Source: Pontivivens marinum (GTDB lineage: Bacteria; Pseudomonadota; Alphaproteobacteria; Rhodobacterales; Rhodobacteraceae). From it: a stretch of DNA of 64,000 bases. Shown here one piece after another: positions 10,224 through 18,837 of the stretch; the first letter of the stretch is position 1; every line of letters starts with the position of its first letter. Location of the stretch: positions 372,001-436,000 of the forward strand of contig NZ_OCTN01000002.1 in the NCBI RefSeq assembly GCF_900231835.1, given 5' to 3'. A program made the position numbers and the translations under genes. The notes under the pieces were generated by a model. The model saw only the letters and a list, made by a program, of their open reading frames with translations. It had not been told where the DNA came from and searched no databases.

Positions 10224-10810
10224 TTCTTCATTCTCCTATTTCGCCTAGTTTACCCCTGCTCACCCAAATTTCACCTATCGTCTCCCCGATTGGGGGGGCG
10301 GGAGGATAATTAAAGGCATGAGGATGCATGGGTGCAATAAGCGAACACGTAACTCCGGACAAGACTATAGCGCATCCCGCAGAGGTCGTCATCAAGCACA
10401 ACGGTAACCGGCTGGGATCTGCGGCGCGAGACAGTTGAGCGTGCAACCGGCCGCATACGGCATCTACCCTTGCATGTCGCTCTTGCATCTGATTGGCCGT
10501 GACATTGCCAATCCGTATCTGCAACCCTTGTAGCAAGCGTTAATGCAGCAGAGGGCTGCATTATGAATGCCGAATACAATGCCTGTACCTTTTGTAAAAC
10601 AGCAGCTGAAAGCGGGATCAAGAACACAAAGCTTCGCTATCGTTTCGCAAGGGTTTTACCCACCACAAACCTGCCATTGAAGTCTGGCGTGCACGCCTTC
10701 GTAGCGCAAATGAGCGACGTAAAAATGTACATATGCTGTGCACCGCCACGGGATTTGCCTGACGAAGTGTTGCCGGCCCAACTGAGCCAACAACACTCGC
10801 CCCAAAGAAC
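10224..10810. other. Intergenic region, no convincing gene
   Basis: 587 bases between the dusA start and the glutathione transferase stop. Short ORFs on both strands have unnatural composition and no recognisable motif. I see no tRNA or clear hairpin. The dusA promoter must lie in the first part. Confidence 0.5.
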
Positions 10811-11422
10811 TTAGACCAACTGCGATCCTGCGGCCTCTCGGGCCATTACGGTCGCTAATGCTGGGCGGTTGGCGCAACGCTGTATCCATGCCTGAATGGA
10901 CGGGTGTTGTGGCATCGCATCGGGAAGCCATTGGAAGGGGCTGGAAAGCAACAAATCCACCGCTGAATACTCCCCCCCAAGGAGGTAAGGTTGATCCTGC
11001 AATGCGTTGGCTAGGCATGAGAAAACTGCATCTAGGTCACGGAACGTTGTGTGCAGCGCCGCGTGTTCGACATTAGCCCAATCGAGAACCAGAACCGGTT
11101 CCATTACGCCTTGATAATAGAACAACCAGCCCAGGAATTTCCCGCGCTGCGGATGCCCGACCGGACGCCCCAGCGCAGTGTCTGGGAACATATCCGTCAG
11201 GTAGGCGACGATTGCACCACGCTCGCGGATATGATCATCGCCATTGGTCAGATAGGGCACCTTTTTCTCGGGGTGTGGATTGCGCGCGTCCGGCCCTCCA
11301 CTGCCATCCTGTCGGGCAACGGTAACGTTAACCACGTCAATGCGGTCGGTGATGCCCATTTCCTCGATCAGCAAAAGGATCAAGGTCGAGCGGGAATTTG
11401 GCGAATGATAAAGGGTGGGCAT
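10811..11422 (-). CDS. Glutathione S-transferase family protein
   Basis: About 203 residues with an N-terminal thioredoxin-like domain (PTLYHSPNSRSTLILLLIEE; NPHPEKKVPYL with the cis-proline; RERGAIVAYL) and a helical C-terminal domain (DQPYLLGGEYSAVDLLL). Substrate unknown. I chose the ATG at 11422 (MPTLYHSP), preceded by AGGAT; an upstream ATG at 11449 adds nine residues. It is divergent from the WYL regulator, which is a plausible local regulator. Confidence 0.85.
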   Translation of the reverse strand: MPTLYHSPNSRSTLILLLIEEMGITDRIDVVNVTVARQDGSGGPDARNPHPEKKVPYLTNGDDHIRERGAIVAYLTDMFPDTALGRPVGHPQRGKFLGWLFYYQGVMEPVLVLDWANVEHAALHTTFRDLDAVFSCLANALQDQPYLLGGEYSAVDLLLSSPFQWLPDAMPQHPSIQAWIQRCANRPALATVMAREAAGSQLV

Positions 11423-11489
11423 GATCGTGATATCCTGAAATTGTGTCATGCCTTGTCTTATCCGGCACCTGCTGACAGATTACGCCAGC

Positions 11490-12176
11490 ATGGCCAGAAC
11501 CGATCGCCTTATGCGCCTGATGGATGCGCTGCGCCGCCTGCCGGCACCAGTTACCGCCGCAAGGTTGGCGACAGAAACAGACGTGTCTAGGCGGCAGCTA
11601 TATCGTGACATTGCCACCTTGCGCGCTGGCGGTGCCCTGATCGATGGTGAGGCTGGCGTCGGATATCGGTTGACCGAGGACCCCGCCTTGCCGCCGCAAA
11701 GCTTCTCTCAGCTAGAGATCGAGGCGCTTGTCCTTGCTGTGGGGGATTTGTCCCAAACGGGCGATGCGGCACTGGAGGCGGCAGGCCGATCCGCCCTTGC
11801 GCGGATCATCGCAACACTTGCCGACGGGCAGTCGCGCCAGGCGATGCACACCGTCCTGCGCAGCTTCCGCTCACCACCTGCGCGTGTGGAATTCACCGTA
11901 GATATGGCGCTATTGCGGCGTGCGTGCTGGGAGGAACTGGCGCTAGACGTCCGCTATCGTGACCTCAATGGCCGCATAACTGAGCGCGAGATATGGCCCC
12001 TGGGCATCAGTTATTCAGAGCGCACATTGATGGTACTGGTGTGGTGCTGCCTGCGGCAGGACTGGCGGGTTTTTCATGCGGCAGGGATCGAGACGGCATC
12101 CCTCAACGGACGCAGTTTTAGACCACGGCGCGTGACCCTACTGCGTGATTATGTGGCGGGATATGCGACCGAGTAA
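11490..12176 (+). CDS. YafY-type transcriptional regulator (HTH + WYL)
   Basis: A 228-residue DNA-binding protein: an N-terminal winged helix-turn-helix (RLMRLMDALRRLPAPVTAARLA...VSRRQLYRDIATL) and a C-terminal WYL domain (VRYRDLNGRITEREIWPLGI, RTLMVLVWCCLR). WYL domains bind small ligands or nucleic acid. It is divergent from the glutathione transferase gene across 67 bases. The ATG at 11490 fits the family better than the upstream 11448 start. It is the last host gene before the transposon. Confidence 0.85.
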   Translation: MARTDRLMRLMDALRRLPAPVTAARLATETDVSRRQLYRDIATLRAGGALIDGEAGVGYRLTEDPALPPQSFSQLEIEALVLAVGDLSQTGDAALEAAGRSALARIIATLADGQSRQAMHTVLRSFRSPPARVEFTVDMALLRRACWEELALDVRYRDLNGRITEREIWPLGISYSERTLMVLVWCCLRQDWRVFHAAGIETASLNGRSFRPRRVTLLRDYVAGYATE

Positions 12177-12271
12177 GCTTCAGATCGTGGCGGGCAAGCC
12201 ATTGGCCGCGCCAAAACGACAGTAAATGCAATGCATGACCGCAAAATCGATATCACATCAGATATTATTGC

Positions 12272-12303
12272 CCCCAAACCGAGAGATTTTACTCGGTTTG
12301 GGG
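12272..12303. terminator. Host hairpin: displaced 3' hairpin of nrdJ
   Basis: A perfect 12-bp stem, CCCCAAACCGAG with CTCGGTTTGGGG, around an 8-base loop. No T-run follows on either strand. In the uninterrupted chromosome it would start about 31 bases after the nrdJ stop codon, between convergent yafY-like and nrdJ genes. The transposon now separates it from nrdJ by 13.7 kb. Confidence 0.65.
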
Positions 12304-12321
12304 ATGCTTAATGACAACAGA

Positions 12322-12326
12322 CTGTG
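12322..12326. repeat. Left target-site duplication
   Basis: CTGTG directly before the left TGT end of the transposon. The same five bases follow the right ACA end at 26023-26027. Five bases is the duplication length of Tn7-type transposition. Confidence 0.92.
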
Positions 12327-12350
12327 TGTCCGTCCGACCATAGTTCCTCC
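12327..12350 (+). repeat. Left terminal inverted repeat
   Basis: 24 bases starting TGTCCGTCCGACC, an exact inverted match to 25999-26022. The matches stop diverging exactly at the TGT on the outside, which fixes the element boundary. Confidence 0.93.
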
Positions 12351-12436
12351 AGCACGCCCGAATTAACCCTTTAAAATCAACACCCCCGCATCTGTGCCCG
12401 AGTAGAATTTCTCCGATTTCGGGCCAAAATTCCTCC
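12343..12436 (+). repeat. Candidate TnsB-binding repeats, left end
   Basis: The octamers GTTCCTCC (12343-12350), ATTTCTCC (12407-12414) and ATTCCTCC (12429-12436) recur in one orientation inside the left end. Related octamers occur at the right end in inverse orientation (25999-26006 and 25956-25963). Tn7-type ends carry several transposase sites of this kind. The full site length is not defined here. Confidence 0.4.
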
Positions 12437-12463
12437 CATTTTGCGCCATTGGCCTTAAGACAC

Positions 12464-12485
12464 AAAAAAGCCCGCCGAAGCGGGC
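12464..12485 (-). terminator. Rho-independent terminator of the tns operon
   Basis: On the reverse strand GCCCGC and GCGGGC pair around a TTCG tetraloop, followed by six T. It lies about 30 bases beyond the tniQ stop, just inside the left end. Confidence 0.88.
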
Positions 12486-12514
12486 CGGACTCATCGATAT
12501 GCCAGACGATATCG

Positions 12515-14020
12515 TCAGCTCAGATGTTTGGGTTTTCTGGTCCGGATCGGGTCCAAATCACGTAGATCAAATCTGATCGCGTTGACGGCCGGATCACCTG
12601 CCCTTCGTACAGCCTTCAAATTACCATCGAGTATTCTGGTCATAATATCGCCGGTGCTGCGCCCCGTTCTTTTGGTCGCACTGACCATATCGATCAGCTC
12701 CGCAGGATCGCCTTTGATCTCAGAAAGCTGTCCTATGGTTTTAAGGAAGCTCAGAAGATCGCGCCGCGCAAAGGTAAGCTTCCCGATCCGGTTCGAGGCA
12801 TCGGTCGTGATGATCGGGCTGATGAGGTTTTCGCGGTAGAGACACTCGGCCTGGTTTCTCGAGCATCCGATGAACTCCGGAACCAAGTGCAAAGACAGGC
12901 CGTCCACGATGTCCGCGCACAAGGTTTCAGCTTTGGCGACATCGAACACCAGACGATGCGCGGCGAGATCCCAGCTGTCCGCCGAGGCGTATCCCGCCTG
13001 AACCATAACTTTGCGCAATCGTTTGCGATGAAGTCCGGTTTTGATCGACAGACTATGAACCGAATGCAGACGCCGATCGGCAACGGGTTCGGCCAGCAGG
13101 ATTTCGCCAGGCTCAATGACGATCGTGTTCAGGATATGCTCACGCAGCAATCCCCGGATCGGTCCAAAATCCACCACCTGTGACCCGTAGGCAATCCATT
13201 CGTAGAGCCTGCCATAGACCGCCTTCGGGCCCGCCTGCCCCGCCGTCGTCGTGGACAGTGCTGCAATCGAAGACAATGCTTCTGAGACGGCGTCTTCTCC
13301 TCGCCTGGCGATGTCGAACCCGCATGCACCAGCTTGTCGCCAGTCCTCTGCCGACAGCATCTTGGGGTGGAACTTCAGACCATGCTGCAATGTGGCTCCG
13401 ATCATCTCGCACACCTTCGCACTCTGTTCGATCGTCTGCTGGTCCAACCAGTCACCTGCCTCGGTTGCTGTCCCACGGAGGCGGTTTGAGATGTTCACCT
13501 CCAGAGCGGTCGGTTCCTGCGGCTCGGACACAAGATTGCGGATACTGTCCAGCGTCATAGAGGCTGCGTGGCCATCACGGGTTCCGGAAGACCCTTCCGG
13601 CGCGATAAGCCGACAGCTATGGAGCGTGCACGTCTGGAGAGATCGCAGCCTCCACGCCACACTGCCTTTCAGCATCCAGGACACCCCCTTGCTCGCATCG
13701 CTCTTGAGGCACTCCGGGCAGATCGCCGCCCCCTCCGGCCGCAGGAAGCTCACAGAGCACGCTTCGTTCCGGAATTCCCGATACCTTGCCCTGTGCTGGA
13801 ACGTGCCGGCGATCAGAACATCAACAGTCGTGCCGCTGATCTCCGCCAGTTTGGCGATCACCTCATGTGATCCCGCCAGAAACGCCCGATGATCGATCCC
13901 GAAATCTTTCAGCAGGCTAGGCCCGTCGCGTCCCGTGTGGAACTGGCTCAGGCGCCGAACATAGGACTCCGTGGTTTCTGCATCGTCAAAGGGCAGATAC
14001 GGGCGCAATTGTGCAATCAT
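12515..14020 (-). CDS. tniQ: TniQ/TnsD-like target-selection protein
   Basis: A 501-residue TniQ-family protein, close in length to Tn7 TnsD and longer than the TniQ of Tn5053-type elements. The N-terminal TniQ domain (about residues 1-150) includes SYVRRLSQFH and a zinc site with CxxC near residues 101-104 and CxxH near 131-134. The long C-terminal part would be the DNA-reading region. The start ATG at 14020 overlaps the tnsC stop, and tniQ is the last gene of the operon. By family analogy it should recognise the 3' end of nrdJ; that is inferred from the insertion position. Confidence 0.88.
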   Translation of the reverse strand: MIAQLRPYLPFDDAETTESYVRRLSQFHTGRDGPSLLKDFGIDHRAFLAGSHEVIAKLAEISGTTVDVLIAGTFQHRARYREFRNEACSVSFLRPEGAAICPECLKSDASKGVSWMLKGSVAWRLRSLQTCTLHSCRLIAPEGSSGTRDGHAASMTLDSIRNLVSEPQEPTALEVNISNRLRGTATEAGDWLDQQTIEQSAKVCEMIGATLQHGLKFHPKMLSAEDWRQAGACGFDIARRGEDAVSEALSSIAALSTTTAGQAGPKAVYGRLYEWIAYGSQVVDFGPIRGLLREHILNTIVIEPGEILLAEPVADRRLHSVHSLSIKTGLHRKRLRKVMVQAGYASADSWDLAAHRLVFDVAKAETLCADIVDGLSLHLVPEFIGCSRNQAECLYRENLISPIITTDASNRIGKLTFARRDLLSFLKTIGQLSEIKGDPAELIDMVSATKRTGRSTGDIMTRILDGNLKAVRRAGDPAVNAIRFDLRDLDPIRTRKPKHLS

Positions 14021-15019
14021 ACCGACCAGCCTTTCTTGTCGAGGATGTCTTTGAGAACCGGCCATGGCTCTGGATCGAACGGACCATCGCCTGTAAGCCC
14101 CGTTTTGAGGGCAAAGCCGCGCTGGAAGTCCTCAAGTGTCAGATGTCCATCCTTTCGCTGTAGCGCACGACCGATGGCTGAATGGGTGCATTCAATTGCA
14201 CGGCCCAAGCTGCCGTTGGTCGCAAAGACCAGACGCTCGACGAGATACTCATCTTCTGGGAATTCCAGATGCACAAGCCGACAGCACTGCCCGATGAACG
14301 ATCTGAACTCTCCACGTTCGCGCTCCGTCTGCATTGGCTTCAACTGGATGCGGAACAGCCGTTCACTCGTCTCCTCATCCGCCTGAATCTTTTCGCAAGG
14401 CCGGGAACACCAGACACGATCAATGCCACCGCATTGTCCCCTTGCATCAGCGTTTTCAGCCGCCGCAGCACTCCTTCGGAAGCTCCAGCATATGATGCGC
14501 CTCGTCGAGCCAGAGGATCGTGATCCCCAAGGTTGCGAGCCGGGACACCACCATGTCCCATATCTGGCTGGAGCGCAGGCGAGCGTGGACCTGCCCATAG
14601 CCGGTGACCCTCAGAATATCCGTCGCGACACCCTTCAGCGTTGGGCTGGCCGAGACGCGGAAGTAGAGCGCGTTTCCCGGCTCCTTACCGTCGGTCACGG
14701 TGATCGCAGTATGATGCCGGAGGTTACGGCGGATCAGGGCCGTCTTTCCGATGCGTGGCGCCCCCAGAACCAGAACACCACGGGTCTCGTTCACCAGACC
14801 GTTCCTTTGTGGGTGCGCGGTCAACTCTCCGGAAGCATCACTTTCCAGAATTTCCCGCATCGCGTCTTCGAACATCTCGTCACGCGGGTTCTTCATGTAA
14901 CGTGCGCGCACCCATGCCAGACGTTCGGCAGGACTGCTCGCAAGACTGGGTGCGGAACTGGGCGTAGCAGGCGCTTCAGACAGCTGATGTCGCCGCTGCG
15001 GGTCCAATGACGTCATCAT
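14017..15019 (-). pseudogene. tnsC: TnsC/TniB-like AAA+ ATPase, apparently frameshifted twice
   Basis: TnsC links target selection to the TnsAB transposase and carries the ATP switch. The N-terminal part (from 15019, ATG with GGAGG upstream) has Walker A (GAPRIGKTALI) and Walker B (ITILWLDEAHHMLEL). The frame then stops near 14456. The sequence continues in a second frame (LRRLKTLMQGDNAVALIVSG) and again in a third (KIQADEETSERLF to the stop at 14017). Each change is repaired by adding one G to the sense strand, near 14471 and near 14394. It is either a recent inactivation or an assembly error. Confidence 0.85.
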
Positions 15020-17166
15020 TCCATGTTACCTCCGTATTCAGATCCGTCCACCGGCGGTGCCGGCATACTGGAGTGCCCTCCGTCTGCATCCTCCTCGTCT
15101 TGGAATGGCGTGACCTCGTCTTCGAACAGGTCACGCGCCTGGAATGGTTCTGCCGATGGATCAAGCATATAGCGTGAAAATTCCTTCGTCCGCCGGGCAA
15201 GGTCGTCCTTGGACGGTGCCAGTGGCAGCATTCCCCGCAGTCCCGATAGCTCGTGCGTGCGTTCATCCGCATCGACGCGGTAGCGATCGCGGGCGTCCTG
15301 GCCACGCGTAATTTCAGCGTTCTCGGCCGCAACGAACATCGCGAGATCATCATAGGATTTGTCGGCCCATCGTGGGTCAGAGCAATGCGCGGTGACCCAG
15401 CGACCATCCGGCAGCAAGACCTCCACGCGGCCAATCTTCCGGTGCCACCACCAGACCTCGAGGGTCCGCTCACTTTCATTCAGAAACCAGTCGGCAATCT
15501 CGGGTCCGATGTAATGAAGACCCTGAACCTGCAGCCCCTTACGGCTCACCTTGCGTTCGCTCCTGTCTCCGAAGGCTTTGCGCAACCGCGACTCGTCGTT
15601 CAAAATCAGTGGTGGCGTTTCGGCGACGGCGCGTTGCCAGCCAAACAGCGGGGCAGACCGCCCGATGGTTGCAGGTTTGCTTGTATGGTGAACGTCAACG
15701 ATCCAGCGCACCAACCAAGCAAGGAACTCATCCAAGGTCAGCGTCGCGCGTTCCGCCGGATCGTTCTCCCCTTTCAGGACAACATTTCCGAAGGTCCTCC
15801 CCGTGAACTGCTGAAGGAATTTGCTGCCCATCGTTGGAAAGAAGCCCTCGACCCACGGTTTCAGGAACGGCTTCCGCGCAGGCACGGCGAAATTGGTAAT
15901 GCCAGCTGCCGCGAGACGCAGATACATCTCGTCACTCATGTTCACCGACGCACGATCAAGGACAAGCGTCTGCGGATGTCCGTGCATAGGCCACTCGTGT
16001 TCGGTCCCTGCGGCGGAAGCGATCGACTGCTTGTCGAGATAGATCATCTCGATCGTCTTGACCGCCAAATTCATCGTGCCTGCAGGCGCAATCTGCATGG
16101 CAACAATCGCGCCTGTGTATACGTCGATTGCCGCAGAGATGATCACCCTCTTGGGGTCCCCCGTCAGGCCCAATGACATTTTTTCGTCAGGGGTAATCAG
16201 ATGGTCGATCTTCAAAAGGCGCAGCCACACCATGAGGTCGACAGTGTATTCGTCCAACTCGACACGCTGAAGCGCACGTTCGACCTGCAGACCCTGACCA
16301 AGCGTGTGCAGATCACGATAGGCAACATCCATACCGCGGGTCCGGATCTTGTGATCGAGCGGCGCGATCTGCGCGATGGCATTCCACACGGCGTCATATC
16401 CGGGAACAGTCAATTCTTTCGCTGCGGGGTCATCCTTTGTCAAATCATTGTTCTGAATCCGGAAGCGCGCCTGAACGGACTCACACACACTCGTAATCGA
16501 GCAGCGCTCCTCCGTCAGCCTGAGGCCGATTACCTCCTGCATCAGAGCATTCTCCTCAGGGGTGAACCGGCTCCCCTTGCGCCCTGAGTTCCGGTAGTTA
16601 TCGAGGGTTTCGCCCGCGCCGAAAGCCCTGACCCGGTTCCACCAGTCCCAAACCGTTTCGCCACAGCGCGGCGGCATCCGGACGTCGATCCGTTGTCCGG
16701 CACGCTTTGATTTTCCCGCCTTACTCGACCGCCGACTGTCCTCCTCCAGTCCATTGCGCGAGATCGCTGCAAAGTGGCGAACGAAGTCAGCCCGATACGG
16801 CTGCAAAATGCCTGCATCGATCATCTTCTGAGCAGCTAAGACATAACATTCGCGCCACGCTGCCCGCATTAGCTCTTTGGGCCGGGGCGCGACCGCAGCC
16901 GCCCTTTGAGGTGGTTGAACGTGCAAGTGATCGGGGAGAGAAACGATCTTCAAGGATCCACACCTCAAGGTCCGCTGGATCTCTTCACTACTCAACCTCC
17001 CCGAGATAGCAGCAATCATCTCACCCGTTTCCACATCGCAATGCTCGGCCCAGACCAGTTCACAGCCAAAGGGACCTGACCGATAGACGGAGCCCACCTT
17101 TCCCCTGAGCGAGATCTGCGTGCCTTCAGCAAGCTGCATCGACGTGCCCTCTGGTGCCCGGCTCAT
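15016..17166 (-). CDS. tnsB: TnsB-like DDE transposase
   Basis: A 716-residue Mu/Tn552-type integrase that cuts the 3' ends and joins them to target DNA. After an N-terminal DNA-binding region (about 1-270), the rve core has candidate catalytic residues D305 (VELDEYTVDL), D404 (LVLDRASVN) and E440 (PWVEGFFPT). The 35-residue D-E spacing is typical. A C-terminal Mu-type beta-barrel and acidic tail follow; the tail may contact TnsC. It overlaps tnsA and tnsC by ATGA junctions. Confidence 0.95.
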   Translation of the reverse strand: MSRAPEGTSMQLAEGTQISLRGKVGSVYRSGPFGCELVWAEHCDVETGEMIAAISGRLSSEEIQRTLRCGSLKIVSLPDHLHVQPPQRAAAVAPRPKELMRAAWRECYVLAAQKMIDAGILQPYRADFVRHFAAISRNGLEEDSRRSSKAGKSKRAGQRIDVRMPPRCGETVWDWWNRVRAFGAGETLDNYRNSGRKGSRFTPEENALMQEVIGLRLTEERCSITSVCESVQARFRIQNNDLTKDDPAAKELTVPGYDAVWNAIAQIAPLDHKIRTRGMDVAYRDLHTLGQGLQVERALQRVELDEYTVDLMVWLRLLKIDHLITPDEKMSLGLTGDPKRVIISAAIDVYTGAIVAMQIAPAGTMNLAVKTIEMIYLDKQSIASAAGTEHEWPMHGHPQTLVLDRASVNMSDEMYLRLAAAGITNFAVPARKPFLKPWVEGFFPTMGSKFLQQFTGRTFGNVVLKGENDPAERATLTLDEFLAWLVRWIVDVHHTSKPATIGRSAPLFGWQRAVAETPPLILNDESRLRKAFGDRSERKVSRKGLQVQGLHYIGPEIADWFLNESERTLEVWWWHRKIGRVEVLLPDGRWVTAHCSDPRWADKSYDDLAMFVAAENAEITRGQDARDRYRVDADERTHELSGLRGMLPLAPSKDDLARRTKEFSRYMLDPSAEPFQARDLFEDEVTPFQDEEDADGGHSSMPAPPVDGSEYGGNME

Positions 17167-17840
17167 GCGAATACCTGTGGGCGCTGGATAAACGAGCTGA
17201 GCTTCAAGATCCCAGGCTCCATAGCCTCGATCGAGTTGAACCGGATCATGCGTATGACCGCGTGAAAGCCATTGGGGCCAAGACCCACTTTCCTCAGAAA
17301 GTCCCGGATCGACGATCCCTGCTCAAGGCGTCCAACAGTCTGCGATAAATGACTGTCAAACTCCGGCTGCGCGAACCGACAAGAATGAAATTGCTCAACC
17401 CGCGAGAACCGCAAAGGGTCAAGCACGCGTTCCGTTGCAACGACGACGCGATCGACCACCGACGGAATGGCTGCAGCAGCGACCCGAGCTACCAGATCCT
17501 TGAATTCATATTTGTTCGAGACGTAGGACGGCTTCACCACGATGGCGGTCCGACGACCGTGTCTCTCGGTCGAGACATAATCGACGTAATGCGCAAGATA
17601 TCTGCCCTGGGCGCTTTTGTAGACGACCTTCACCTGCTCGCGGACATCGACGACTTCGGGGTGGTATATCGTCATTAGCGCGATGTCGTGCTCGAGCTTG
17701 CTCTCGAACCCCAGTGTCTGCCCCTGCCCCAGTTCCTCACCAAAGGTCAGCTCCCCGACAAAATGGTTATTTGATTTGCGCGGAATTTTGCGTTCCGCGC
17801 GGCTCGGCTTCGGAGCCAGCCACACATGATTAGTCGACAT
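17163..17840 (-). CDS. tnsA: TnsA-like endonuclease
   Basis: A 225-residue protein with the TnsA catalytic N-terminal domain: E46 in GFESKLEHD, D87 in YVDYVS and K103 in IVVKPS form the restriction-enzyme-like active site. TnsA makes the 5' cuts, so transposition is cut-and-paste. It is the first gene of the tnsA-tnsB-tnsC-tniQ operon and overlaps tnsB by four bases. The promoter should lie in 17841-17970. Confidence 0.88.
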   Translation of the reverse strand: MSTNHVWLAPKPSRAERKIPRKSNNHFVGELTFGEELGQGQTLGFESKLEHDIALMTIYHPEVVDVREQVKVVYKSAQGRYLAHYVDYVSTERHGRRTAIVVKPSYVSNKYEFKDLVARVAAAAIPSVVDRVVVATERVLDPLRFSRVEQFHSCRFAQPEFDSHLSQTVGRLEQGSSIRDFLRKVGLGPNGFHAVIRMIRFNSIEAMEPGILKLSSFIQRPQVFA

Positions 17841-17973
17841 TCAAATTATTCACTCTTCCTGCCCGTGACCCGCAGGCCATCGTTCGGCGCCGTCGAACGG
17901 TCCGTTAAATTGTGGAAAAGTCGGGAAAATCCTTGCTCATTTTATGAGCGTGCGTCATTGTGACTGAAGGATA

Positions 17974-18029
17974 AGTTGGGTTCGCCCGACTAAGACTTTG
18001 AGCCCGGTCCATTGGATCGGGCTTTTTTT
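17974..18029 (+). ncRNA. Candidate small RNA 3' end: two tandem hairpins and T-run
   Basis: AGTTGGG and CCCGACT pair around a TTCG tetraloop (17974-17991). A second 10-bp hairpin follows, AGCCCGGTCC with GGATCGGGCT (18001-18023), ending in a T-run to 18029. This is a strong forward-strand terminator with no protein gene upstream; tnsA runs away from it. The simplest reading is the 3' end of an unannotated transcript starting in the tnsA promoter region. It could be the tail of a lost cargo gene. Confidence 0.45.
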
Positions 18030-18837
18030 GATCTGCTAGATCATCATCATTCTTGCTCCCGTGTTATCAGCGTTGCGACATATTGACTCGGGGCTGGTCA
18101 AAGGCCGAGTCCCAGAAAAAGGTTATCCACATGTTCCGACATTCACGGCTACCAAGGTCGGGGTCGAAAAAGACTTACATAATATAGGATTGATTCGCAT
18201 CCCATTGTTTTTATTGCGAAAAAATTGCGCCCCAAGATATTCTGCGACAATATACCGATCATGGCGTGTCAGAGCCAAACACCCGGTTTTGTGGCAAAAT
18301 CTTGCACGACTCCGCATCTTCGGAAGGTATATTTGCACTCAAGACGTTGAGAGTTCAGCGATATCCGCACGCGCTGCGAACTGGGTCGGTGCGGAATACA
18401 CGCCGGAAAGACCCTTCCATCGAAGAGGACCACGAGTGTGAAACCGAAAGCGTGGCATGATGCGGGTGAACATTCGCGGGGCCGTCAGTTTTCTCGCAAA
18501 TCGCCCACCCCTTGATGGAGTTCGAGAACGATACCGCTGTAGGTGCGCCTATGCCCTCGCCACCACGATATAAATGTGAATGCCCAAAGCTCTGCTGCAA
18601 AACTCCATCGACCGGCGGTTCGGTTTCATCCGCGGTTGCGCCCACGCGGACAAACGGACGCTGAGCCGCGTCCTCAGGCATACGAAGACCGGCATGCTGC
18701 GTCAGTTAATTATGAAATCACACAACGGAGAATGAACGAGGCGGGCATTCAGGAAAGTAGGGGCACATCAAACGCTCTGACTGTGGTCGTTCATGCCGAC
18801 AGCATCGAAGAACGACCACCCATCTGCCCTCTCAAAA
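18030..18837. other. Gene-poor stretch between transposition genes and cargo
   Basis: About 800 bases. Short ORFs exist on both strands but none has a recognisable motif or good start. It may contain decayed cargo. Confidence 0.45.

Noticed and set aside
10228-10814. Frames of 83-105 codons between dusA and the glutathione transferase gene
   Set aside because: Cysteine- and arginine-rich random-looking translations that overlap each other on both strands.
12177-12326. tRNA or tmRNA gene as the insertion site
   Set aside because: No cloverleaf or CCA-type end; the duplication and distance point to the nrdJ 3' end.
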